From positions 1 through 64,000 of the forward strand of contig JAPOVQ010000025.1 in assembly GCA_026708035.1 (NCBI GenBank): a stretch of 64,000 nucleotides of DNA, in the 5' to 3' direction. Positions 16,350-23,436 of the stretch are shown here, piece after piece (position 1 is the stretch's first letter; each line of letters starts with the position of its first letter). Made by a program: the position numbers and the translations under genes. Source of the DNA: Chloroflexota bacterium. Lineage in GTDB: Bacteria; Chloroflexota; UBA11872. The notes beneath the pieces were generated by a model. It worked only from the letters and a program-made list of their open reading frames with translations, was not told where the DNA came from and made no database searches.

Positions 16350-17809
16350 CGAGTGGGACCGCCTATCTCGGCGTCGACATCGGCTCGTCGGGGACGCGCG
16401 TGGCGGCGCTGGATTCAACGGGGAAGATTCGCGCCGTTGCAAGGCGGACGCGTCCGCGCAAGCCCATGGTCATCACCGATCTCGAGCGCACCCTCGACGT
16501 CGAGCGCATCTGGTCCGAGGTCGCGGCGTGCGTATCCGAGGTCGCCGCTCAGTGCGGCGAGGTCCGGTCGCTCGGCCTCTGCGCCATGCGCCAGACCCTG
16601 ATCGTGGTTGACGACGAGGAGACGGTGCTCTTTGCCTCGGGCAACGACGACCTGCGAGCGTCGCTCTACGGCGCCGCCATCGACGCCGCCCACGGGGACG
16701 CCCTCATGCGACAGACGGGCCGCGCCCTTGCCGCGATCTACTGGCCCGGCAAGCTGGCCTGGCTCGAAGCCGAAGCGCCCGAGGTCATGGCGCCCGCCAA
16801 AGCGCTGACAACTCTCGAAGGCTGGATTGTGCGGCGCCTCACCGGTGCTGAATCGATTGGCTCGGTGAGCGCCGCCGAAACCGGCGCCCGTTCGATCCCC
16901 GAGAAGCGCTGGCTGAACACCGTGCTTCCTGACTGGACCCATCCACTGCTCCCGCCGGTCGCGGACGGCGACGCCGCCTGCCGGATGCCCGCAACCCAGA
17001 CCCGTACCCTCGGGCTGCCCCGGGGTCTGCCGGTCGCGATGGGCGTACCCGATACGCATGCGGCCGAGCTGGGCTCGCGGACGGTGGGTTTCGCCGACGG
17101 AGACTGCGTGACCGCCGGGTGGAGTCTCACGATCGTGCGGCCGCAAGCGGCATGGGACGCCGAGGCCCCCATTTGGCGCGGCGAGCGCATCGGCGGCGAA
17201 TACCTGGCCGAAAGCAACGCCGGCGACCTGGCCAGCGGCTATGCCTGGCTGAGCCAGGGCGGTGACGGCGAGTTGACCGATCTCGCGAGCCCGACCGACT
17301 CCGCGGCCGAGCGCGGGATATTCGCCACCACCGGCGCTCGCGTCATGGACGTGGCGACCGCGGGCCTCGGGGCCGCCGGCGTGGTATCGCCGATGCCCTT
17401 CGCCGAAGGCGTGCCCACGCGCGAGCTGCTGGCCACGGCGGTGCTGGAGGACATGGCCTTTGCCGTGCGGGGAAATCTGGAGCGCCTGCCCCCGCCGATC
17501 GGCGATGACGCGCCGGTGCGCTTGACCGGCGGGTTTGCCGCCGCTCCCGCCGCGGGCCCCATCCTGGCGAACGTGCTCGGCGCGCCGGTGGCGGCTTACC
17601 CCGGCCTTCCCATTACGGCCATCGGCGCGGCGATTTGTGGAGCGGCGGCGTCCGGCGATTTCACGCTCGATGAGGCCGCGGCGAAGCTGTCGCCGGCGCC
17701 AGAAATCCACGAGCCGGACCCCTCGGCAGCGCGCGCGTACGATGGACACTACGCGTGCTGGGTGGATCTGCGATCCCGGCTGGAGGCTTTTGTGCAAGAG
17801 ACGCTATGA
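16346..17809 (+). CDS. FGGY-family carbohydrate kinase
   Basis: ATP-dependent sugar kinase of 487 residues, related to xylulokinase and glycerol kinase. Seen: N-terminal phosphate-1 loop GVDIGSSGTR, a middle hinge with PVAMGVPDTHA, and the C-terminal adenosine-binding LTGGFAAAPAAGPILANVLG. The gene starts inside the previous stop (4-base ATGA-type overlap) and itself overlaps the aldolase start by 4 bases, so the operon is translationally coupled. With an aldolase next, the logical scheme is phosphorylation of a ketose or keto-acid and then retro-aldol cleavage. The exact sugar cannot be inferred. Confidence 0.88.
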   Translation: MTSGTAYLGVDIGSSGTRVAALDSTGKIRAVARRTRPRKPMVITDLERTLDVERIWSEVAACVSEVAAQCGEVRSLGLCAMRQTLIVVDDEETVLFASGNDDLRASLYGAAIDAAHGDALMRQTGRALAAIYWPGKLAWLEAEAPEVMAPAKALTTLEGWIVRRLTGAESIGSVSAAETGARSIPEKRWLNTVLPDWTHPLLPPVADGDAACRMPATQTRTLGLPRGLPVAMGVPDTHAAELGSRTVGFADGDCVTAGWSLTIVRPQAAWDAEAPIWRGERIGGEYLAESNAGDLASGYAWLSQGGDGELTDLASPTDSAAERGIFATTGARVMDVATAGLGAAGVVSPMPFAEGVPTRELLATAVLEDMAFAVRGNLERLPPPIGDDAPVRLTGGFAAAPAAGPILANVLGAPVAAYPGLPITAIGAAICGAAASGDFTLDEAAAKLSPAPEIHEPDPSAARAYDGHYACWVDLRSRLEAFVQETL

Positions 17810-18471
17810 ATTCCGCCGCAGCGCGAGCCGCGGTGCTCGCGGCCCGGCAAGCCATGTACCGCGAAGATCTGGTCGTGGGCACGGCGGGCAATGTCAGCGT
17901 CCGCGCCGACGGCCACGCCGACGCCATGCACATCACGCCCAGCCGCATGCCGTCCGACGAGACGACGGTCGACGACATCGTGACGGTGACCTTCGACGGC
18001 GATCCCATCGAGGGCGACCGCATCCCGTCCGTCGAATGCCTCATGCACGGGGCGGTCTATCGGGCGCGGGAGGACGTTCGCGCGGTGGTCCACGCGCACC
18101 CCGTGTTTTCCAGCGTGCTGGCCGTCCGCCATGAGGCAATCCCGCCCATCCTCGACGAGCAGGTCGTGTACGTCGGCGGTGAGGTCGCAGTCAGCGATTA
18201 CGCGCCGTCCGCCACCGAGGAGCTGGCGGAGGCGACCGTGGCCGCCTTGGGTCCGCGGATGGCCGTGCTGCTGGCCAATCACGGCACCCTCGCGGTGGGA
18301 TCTGATCCCGAGCATGCGCTCGAAGTCACCCGGCTCGTCGAACGCCTGGCCCAGATTTGGTATTTCGCCGACGCCCGACCGGGGAGCCAGCTGCTGCCGG
18401 AAGACGTGGCGGCGGCCGAACGCGATATCTTTCACATGCAACGACAGGTCGAGGTCGATCAATGGCGCTGA
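17806..18471 (+). CDS. Class II aldolase/adducin family protein
   Basis: 221-residue zinc aldolase of the L-fuculose-phosphate/L-ribulose-phosphate epimerase fold. Likely zinc ligands H96 and H98 (VVHAHP) and H159 (ANHGTL), with the catalytic-type glutamate E77 (SVECLMH) all present; GTAGNVSVR near the N-terminus is the phosphate-binding loop. ATG at 17806 overlaps the kinase stop by four bases, and the next small gene starts 10 bases before this one ends. It should cleave or epimerise the phosphorylated product of the kinase. Aldolase rather than epimerase is the more common role beside an FGGY kinase, but both remain possible. Confidence 0.87.
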   Translation: MNSAAARAAVLAARQAMYREDLVVGTAGNVSVRADGHADAMHITPSRMPSDETTVDDIVTVTFDGDPIEGDRIPSVECLMHGAVYRAREDVRAVVHAHPVFSSVLAVRHEAIPPILDEQVVYVGGEVAVSDYAPSATEELAEATVAALGPRMAVLLANHGTLAVGSDPEHALEVTRLVERLAQIWYFADARPGSQLLPEDVAAAERDIFHMQRQVEVDQWR

Positions 18472-18830
18472 AGGTTCCGGGATTCCTCTTGCGGCGGCTC
18501 TACGTGAAAGGCAGCCTCCGTGCCACAGCCGACGGGTTCGCGCTGAACCTTTCCAACACGCTGGGGTCGGGATACGCCCGGCGACTGCTGCCCGTGGTGG
18601 TTAACGGTGTGCAGGTCGATCTGTCGGACTGTTTCTTCGAGGTTGACGGCGTCGAGCACGGGTTTGCCGAGGTCACGCCGGAGTCGCCCTTCAGCCTGGC
18701 GATGAACAAGACGTCGACGCTGGTCGTGCGCGGCGTCTCCCTGCCCGACGGCCCGGTCACGCTTCGTCTCGGCTTCGAGGTGCAGGGACTTGGAGACCTG
18801 TCCTTCGAGATCACGGACACGGCCGCCTAG
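18462..18830 (+). CDS. Small conserved-looking protein of unknown function (122 aa), sugar operon member
   Basis: ATG at 18462 lies within the last codons of the aldolase gene, so translation is probably coupled. 122 residues, no signal peptide, strongly beta-type composition: alternating segments such as GSLRATADGFALNLSNTL, LLPVVVNGVQVDL and PVTLRLGFEVQGLG suggest a small beta sandwich. The pattern weakly recalls the small DUF6379-type beta subunits of C-glycoside-cleaving enzymes, but I cannot confirm this by eye. Its fixed place in the operon suggests an accessory subunit or a mutarotase-like or binding role; that is inference only. Confidence 0.6.
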   Translation: MALKVPGFLLRRLYVKGSLRATADGFALNLSNTLGSGYARRLLPVVVNGVQVDLSDCFFEVDGVEHGFAEVTPESPFSLAMNKTSTLVVRGVSLPDGPVTLRLGFEVQGLGDLSFEITDTAA

Positions 18831-18871
18831 CCGGCGGCGCGCCGCGGTTCGCGGCTCGCGCCCGGGATAGC

Positions 18872-19855
18872 ATGCGCTGCTTCGTCACCGGAGCCACCGG
18901 CCAGCTCGGAAGCGCGCTCGTCCGCGAACTCACCGCCGGCGGCCACCACGTCACGGCGCTGGTGCTGCCGGGCGACCCATGGGCGGCGCCGGCATTCGAG
19001 GGACTCGATGTCCGCCAAGTGCCGGGCGACCTGAGGGACCCGACGTCGTTTCCGGATGATGTCTTCGACTGGGTCTTCCACCTGGCCGCGAACCAGTCGT
19101 TTTACCGGCGCGATCACCAGATCCAATGGGAGGTCAACGTCGAAGGCGTGGCGCACCTGCTCACGTGGCTGGCGGCGCACCCGCCGAGGCGCTTCGTCCA
19201 CGTCAGCTCGCTCGCGGCGGTGGGGCTCGCGGACCGGCTCGAAACGCCGATGGACGAGATGACACCGTTTGAGGCGGCGGAGCACGGGCTGATGTACGCC
19301 ATGTCCAAGCAGGCGGGAGAACGGCTGGTGCTCAGGGCAGCGTCGCGGGGACTTCCCGCGGTGGTGGCCAATCCGGGCACGGTGCTCGGCCCGTGGGACC
19401 GCGGCGGCCACGCCTGGCGCCTGTTGCGGCCGCTGGTGGGCGGCTGGGTCCGGGCCGTGCCGCCCGGGGGCAACAGCCTGGTCGACGCGCGCGACGTGGC
19501 GCGCGGCCTGCTGGCCATGGCCGCCGGCGCCCGGGCTGGTCAACGCTACCTGCTCACCGGCCACAACCTCACCTACCGACACCTCGCTCAGCGGGCGGGA
19601 CGCATCGCCGGCAACACCGGGCCGATCGTCACCCTGCCGCGTTGGTTACTTACGGGGCTCAGCGTCACGGTCGAGCCGCTCGCCGACCTTGTGGGCATCG
19701 CTCCGCCAATCGCCCATGATGAAGCTGTCACCGGGAGAAGCTACCTGTACTTCAACGCCAGCAAGGCCCATCGGGACCTGGGCTTCCGGGCGCGGCCGCT
19801 CGACGACACGCTGCTCGACACCCTTGAGTGGTACGCCGCCGCCGGACTCAGTTAG
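18872..19855 (+). CDS. NAD(P)-dependent epimerase/dehydratase (extended SDR, dihydroflavonol-reductase-like)
   Basis: 327-residue extended short-chain dehydrogenase/reductase. N-terminal Rossmann motif TGATGQLGSALV starts at residue 6; catalytic YAMSK at about 149-153 gives the Tyr and Lys, and HVSSLAAVG supplies the serine. C-terminal substrate domain resembles dihydroflavonol 4-reductase or hopanoid-associated sugar epimerases, whose substrates vary widely. ATG at 18872, 41 bases after the small operon protein, so it may be co-transcribed with the sugar operon or begin its own unit. No membrane segment is seen. Confidence 0.85.
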   Translation: MRCFVTGATGQLGSALVRELTAGGHHVTALVLPGDPWAAPAFEGLDVRQVPGDLRDPTSFPDDVFDWVFHLAANQSFYRRDHQIQWEVNVEGVAHLLTWLAAHPPRRFVHVSSLAAVGLADRLETPMDEMTPFEAAEHGLMYAMSKQAGERLVLRAASRGLPAVVANPGTVLGPWDRGGHAWRLLRPLVGGWVRAVPPGGNSLVDARDVARGLLAMAAGARAGQRYLLTGHNLTYRHLAQRAGRIAGNTGPIVTLPRWLLTGLSVTVEPLADLVGIAPPIAHDEAVTGRSYLYFNASKAHRDLGFRARPLDDTLLDTLEWYAAAGLS

Positions 19856-19874
19856 TCCCCAGGCGCTTCGGCAG

Positions 19875-19975
19875 GGTCCGCCCCCTCTCCCACCGGGAGA
19901 GGGTCGGGGTGAGGGGTCCGGATGCCACCGACACTCGGGTCCGCCTCCCGTAGGGGCGCCACTTGTGGGCGCCCG
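19875..19975. repeat. Intergenic repeats: family A copy 2 and family B copy
   Basis: 19875-19916 is family A (CCCTCTCCC, short loop, GGGAGAGGG, then GTGAGGGG). 19950-19975 is family B, of the form GTAGGGGCGCC..TTGTGGGCGCCCG. The two elements lie back to back between the convergent SDR and cupin genes and could also fold as bidirectional hairpins at their 3' ends. Confidence 0.7.
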
Positions 19976-19981
19976 TTCGGC

Positions 19982-20365
19982 TTACTCCGCCGGCTCGTCC
20001 AGAAAGACCGTCTGCCGCGCCTCGCTGGAAAACGCCACCAGCAGCGTCGCCGTGTCCTCGCCGACGTTGATCGCCCGGTGCCGTACACCCTGGGGCACAT
20101 GCAACAGCGATCCCGCGGACAACGTGACCGTCTGCGTCCCGATCGTGTGCTCGATCGTGCCCTCGGCGACAAACACCAGCTCGTGGCAGTTGGGGTGATA
20201 GTGCTCCGGATTCGAGGAGCCGGGCTCGAACTGGGCGCGCCCAAACGTCATCCCGCTGCCGGGCGTCAGGTTTTCGTCTGCCAGCCACTCGAGCGACACG
20301 CCCGGCACGTAGTCGCGCCGGCCGCGCCCCACCGTCACCACGCGCGGTTCTTCCGCCTCGCTCAT
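19982..20365 (-). CDS. Single-domain cupin protein
   Basis: 127-residue small beta-barrel protein. Cupin motif 1 is visible as HYHPNCHELVFVAEG (metal-binding His and Glu, with an inserted C-H pair) and motif 2 as PQGVRHRAINVGED. No signal peptide. Such proteins are metal-dependent isomerases, dioxygenases or sugar/regulatory binders; nothing here picks one. It sits alone, head to head with a TIM-barrel isomerase-like gene (120-base gap), and converges on the SDR gene. Confidence 0.85.
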   Translation of the reverse strand: MSEAEEPRVVTVGRGRRDYVPGVSLEWLADENLTPGSGMTFGRAQFEPGSSNPEHYHPNCHELVFVAEGTIEHTIGTQTVTLSAGSLLHVPQGVRHRAINVGEDTATLLVAFSSEARQTVFLDEPAE

Positions 20366-20485
20366 CGACTCCGCCTTCCTCGCCTCGGGATGCCTTCGCG
20401 CGGCGTCAGCCTACGCTACTCCGTCGCCGCCCGAATCCCGCTGCTACCCTGACGACCCCCGACGAACCACACCCAGGCGACATCC

Positions 20486-21349
20486 ATGGCGGCACCGGCA
20501 TCCCCCGAACCACCCAGACTCCTTCAGCTGGCCGCGATCAACAGCTTCATGGGCCACCCCAGCCCGGATCGCGAGTGGAGCTTCGAACGCAAGATCGCGG
20601 AGGTGGCCGAGGCCGGATTCGACGGGTTCACCGGACGGGCGCCGCCGATCACTCGGCAGATGGTGGACGACTCGGGCCTGCTGTTCTGGTGCACGGCCGA
20701 CATCGAGACTGCCCGTGACGTCAAGCCCGCGCTCATGGCGGCGCAGGAAGCCGGCGCGGCGACGGTGAACGTGCAGATGGGCAACCACGACACGCCCACG
20801 CGTTCCGCGGTGGCGCTGGCCCGCCGCACGCTCGCCGCGGCGGACGAAATCGGGATTGAAGCGGCGATCGAGGTGCACCGGGACACGGCCACCGAGACGC
20901 CCGAGAAGGCCTATGCCCTGGCGGACGGCTTCGCCAAGGCCGAAGGCCGGCTGCTGCCCATGGTGTGGGACCACTCCCACCCGGCCGTGATCAAGCACTT
21001 GCCGCCGCCGTTCGCCGGGCGCCTGCTCGACCGGCCCGAGCTGGTCCAAAACTCGAACTGGTTTCACCTGCGCGCCTTCAACGGGCATCACGCACAGGTG
21101 CCGGTGATCGACGGCGACGGCAATCCGACGCCCGAGTTCCACGACTGGATCGAGTTCGTCGACGAGCTGATCCAGCTCTGGCTGGCGGCCGCGGGCCCTG
21201 GCGCCACGCTGTGGACCTGCCCCGAGATGATCGCCAGCGGCTACCGGCTGTCGGTATTCACGGACAACTGGAGCCAGGCGCTGTTCATCCGCAACGCCGT
21301 CGACGACGTCTGGGACCGCCGCCTACCCGATTGGTCGCCGCCGGCCTAG
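20486..21349 (+). CDS. Sugar phosphate isomerase/epimerase-like TIM-barrel protein
   Basis: 287-residue protein of the xylose-isomerase-like/AP-endonuclease 2 superfamily. Candidate metal ligands appear at strand ends: E in IEVHRDT, D and H in VWDHSH, H in FHLRAFNGHH, and E in WTCPEM. The last 40 residues end in a short Pro/Trp tail. ATG at 20486. Relatives epimerise ketoses or act on inosose or hydroxypyruvate; the specific substrate is unknown. It lies alone between the cupin and the hsp20 gene, followed by composite repeats. Confidence 0.75.
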   Translation: MAAPASPEPPRLLQLAAINSFMGHPSPDREWSFERKIAEVAEAGFDGFTGRAPPITRQMVDDSGLLFWCTADIETARDVKPALMAAQEAGAATVNVQMGNHDTPTRSAVALARRTLAAADEIGIEAAIEVHRDTATETPEKAYALADGFAKAEGRLLPMVWDHSHPAVIKHLPPPFAGRLLDRPELVQNSNWFHLRAFNGHHAQVPVIDGDGNPTPEFHDWIEFVDELIQLWLAAAGPGATLWTCPEMIASGYRLSVFTDNWSQALFIRNAVDDVWDRRLPDWSPPA

Positions 21350-21382
21350 GGGCACGTCCGCTCGCCCGAATCTCAGGCTCCT

Positions 21383-21492
21383 TGTAGGGGCGCCCCTAGT
21401 GGGCGCCCGTCCGGGACGATCCGGGCAGCCACGAGGGCTGCCCCTACACGGAGCCATCCTGGCCGGTGGCCCGAGCTGCGTGCAGCCTGGGA
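21383..21492. repeat. Composite intergenic repeat, families B and C
   Basis: 21383-21449 holds family B in mirrored form: TGTAGGGGCGCCCC..GTGGGCGCCCG followed by GGGCAGCCACGAGGGCTGCC and CCTACA, so the outer TGTAGGGG and CCCCTACA pair. 21464-21492 is family C (GGTGGCCCGAGCTGCG..GCAGCCTGGGAG). The same order B-C recurs at 25225-25339 and 34569-34766, so B plus C behave as one composite unit. Confidence 0.75.
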
Positions 21493-21558
21493 GTCCCTCC
21501 GCTGCACCTGCCATTGGTGACCCCACAGGAAATACCTGCGCTTTTGCAATGAAACTTA

Positions 21559-21588
21559 CTTGACAGAGATACACTCAAGTCTTACGAT
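21559..21588 (+). promoter_or_regulatory. hsp20 promoter overlapped by a HAIR-type HspR operator
   Basis: A near-consensus sigma-70 type promoter is visible: -35 TTGACA at 21560-21565, 17-base spacer, -10 TACGAT at 21583-21588. Overlapping it at 21559-21579 is CTTGACA-N7-ACTCAAG. The established HspR-associated inverted repeat (HAIR) is CTTGAGT-N7-ACTCAAG; the right arm matches 7 of 7 and the left 5 of 7, the two differences being exactly those that create the -35 hexamer. Downstream, the predicted leader holds a small hairpin (GGTCCG/CGGACC at 21611-21627) and the Shine-Dalgarno GGAGGAGGA. HspR itself is not encoded in the window. Confidence 0.75.
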
Positions 21589-21644
21589 GCCTCCGACAGA
21601 TCGAATCGGCGGTCCGAGAGGCGGACCGCACGGAGGAGGACACG

Positions 21645-22076
21645 ATGGCCACCATTCAGCGTTGGGATCCGTTCCGCGAGTTGCTCGGTATTCACGACGC
21701 CATTGGGCGTCCCTGGCGCCGCACGGCGCTGCCCACGCGCGCATCCTCGTGGGTGCTGCCGGTCGACGTCCGCGAGGATGAGAACGCGATCGAGATCAGC
21801 GCGTCGCTGCCCGGCGTCGCCAAGGACGACATCGAGGTTTCCGTCGAGCACGGCGTGCTCACCATCGAGGCCAAGACCGCCGTTGCGGACGAGGCCGCAA
21901 GCGACGGCTACGTGCTGCGCGAGCGTCGCGCTGGCAGCTTCCGACGCGCCCTGCGCCTGTCGGATCGGGTGGACGCCGCCGCGGCGACGTCCCGCTACGC
22001 CGACGGCGTGCTCACGGTGACCGTGCCCAAGCTGGAGACCAGCAAGCCCAAGCGCATCGAAGTCACGGTCTCCTAA
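21645..22076 (+). CDS. hsp20: Small heat shock protein, Hsp20/alpha-crystallin family
   Basis: ATP-independent holdase chaperone of 143 residues. The alpha-crystallin domain spans about residues 35-130: VLPVDVREDENAIEISASLPGV, then KDDIEVSVEHGVLTIEAK and the GSFRRALRLSDRVD segment, ending with YADGVLTVTVPK, the conserved strand before the C-terminal tail. The N-terminal arm is short. Strong Shine-Dalgarno four bases before the ATG. The promoter carries a HAIR-like operator, so heat induction by release of HspR is likely. A 12-bp stem terminator follows the stop. Confidence 0.95.
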   Translation: MATIQRWDPFRELLGIHDAIGRPWRRTALPTRASSWVLPVDVREDENAIEISASLPGVAKDDIEVSVEHGVLTIEAKTAVADEAASDGYVLRERRAGSFRRALRLSDRVDAAAATSRYADGVLTVTVPKLETSKPKRIEVTVS

Positions 22077-22090
22077 CCACCTCCCCCCAC

Positions 22091-22122
22091 GGCGGCGGCC
22101 CGGGCACGCTCGGGCCGCCGCC
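22091..22122 (+). terminator. Terminator hairpin after hsp20
   Basis: Perfect 12-bp stem: GGCGGCGGCCCG (22091-22102), eight-base loop, CGGGCCGCCGCC (22111-22122), followed by GGCGCGTTTCC with only a short T run. It starts 15 bases after the hsp20 stop. Confidence 0.7.
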
Positions 22123-22210
22123 GGCGCGTTTCCACCTTGCTTGGGCGGCGCGGGCGATCGAAGTGCGCAACGTCAGTCAGCGCCCGCCATTTCTTCGCAT
22201 CGGCGCCGAA

Positions 22211-22252
22211 GTCCGGCCCCCTCTCCCTGAGGGAGCGGGCTAGGGTGAGGGG
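22211..22252. repeat. Intergenic palindromic repeat, family A copy 3
   Basis: GTCCGGCCCCCTCTCCC, short loop, GGGAGCGGG, CTAGGGTGAGG. One arm base differs from the other copies. It lies in the 309-base gap between hsp20 and the next gene; the rest of that gap (22123-22210 and 22253-22385) shows no gene or recognisable signal. Confidence 0.75.
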
Positions 22253-22385
22253 CGCGCGGGGCAGCGATTCCACTGGGTGCATGATTCAGGAAGCTGCATC
22301 ACGCACTTCCGAATAGACGGGCTCTCGCCGCCCCGCTACCGTTCTCGCAGCCGCCGCTTAGGCCGGACGGCCCGGAGACGCTTGC

Positions 22386-23345
22386 ATGAAGGTCCTGATT
22401 GTCCCGCACGCCGACTACTACGTCCTGCCGACGGACGAGCTTCGCGCGGAGTTTCCCGACGCGACCTTCGTCGAGCCGGAAACCCCGGAAGAGCGGCTGC
22501 GTGAGGTCGTCGACTCGGACGCCTTCTACGGCACCCCCACCAGCGAAGAAATGCGGGCGGCCACGCGCCTTCGCTGGATCCACAATCCCGGCATGGGCAT
22601 CGACCGGCTGATGAAGGTGCCCGAGATCGTCGCCTCCGACGTCGTGATCACCAACTCGCCCGGTCCCCACACCAACCCCATGGCCGATCATGCGTTCATG
22701 TTCATCCTGGCCCTCGCGCACCGCCTGGTGGAGTCGCTGGACGACCAGCGGCAGCGCGTCTGGGACACGGTGAAATACAACAATCGCATGCTGCCGCTCA
22801 ATGGCAGCCGTTTGGGCATCCTCTCGATGGGCGGCGTCGGTCGAGCCGTCGCCCAGCGCGCGCTGCCGTTCGGCATGCACGTCTATGCCATGGATCCCAG
22901 CCCCACCGACATTCCCGCCGGCGTGCGCAAGGTCTACCCGCCTGAGGAACTCGACGAGATGTTGCGGCACACCGACTGGCTGGTCGTCACGTCGCCGTTC
23001 ATTCCCCCGACGGCCAACCTGATCAACGCCGCGCGCATGTCGCTCATGCCCGAGGGCTCGCACATCGTCGTCGTGTCCCGCGGCGGGATCGTGAACGAGG
23101 ACGCGCTGGCCGAGGCGCTGCACAGCGGCCACATCGCGGGCGCGGGGATCGACGCGACGGCCGTTGAGCCGCTGCCGCCGGACAGCCCGCTATGGACCGC
23201 GCCCAACATCCTCCTCTCGGCGCACACCTCGGCAATGAGCACTACGCTTGCCGCCGAGCGGCAGGAGATCTTCTTCGCCAACCTGCGCCGCTTCGCCCAA
23301 GACCGCCCACTGGCGTTCGTCTGCCCCGTCGGCCGCGGTTACTGA
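22386..23345 (+). CDS. D-2-hydroxyacid dehydrogenase family protein (complete catalytic set)
   Basis: 319-residue NAD-dependent D-isomer-specific 2-hydroxyacid dehydrogenase, most like the hydroxypyruvate/glyoxylate reductase-type branch. Seen: NSPGPHTNPMADHAFMFIL hinge, NAD-binding GILSMGGVGRAVAQ (variant of GxGxxG), catalytic Arg in VVVSRGGIVNE, Glu in AVEPLPPDSPLW, and His in LLSAHTSAMS. The Arg is retained here, in contrast to the paralogue at 15336. ATG at 22386. The Rieske protein gene follows after 91 bases on the same strand. Substrate unknown. Confidence 0.87.
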   Translation: MKVLIVPHADYYVLPTDELRAEFPDATFVEPETPEERLREVVDSDAFYGTPTSEEMRAATRLRWIHNPGMGIDRLMKVPEIVASDVVITNSPGPHTNPMADHAFMFILALAHRLVESLDDQRQRVWDTVKYNNRMLPLNGSRLGILSMGGVGRAVAQRALPFGMHVYAMDPSPTDIPAGVRKVYPPEELDEMLRHTDWLVVTSPFIPPTANLINAARMSLMPEGSHIVVVSRGGIVNEDALAEALHSGHIAGAGIDATAVEPLPPDSPLWTAPNILLSAHTSAMSTTLAAERQEIFFANLRRFAQDRPLAFVCPVGRGY

Positions 23346-23436
23346 GCCTTAGCCACCCAATCGCACGGATCGTCCCGCTTGGCGGCGGCGCGCCGCGGTG
23401 GGAGCATTGGGACACGGGCGGCCGGAGGTCGGGCCC

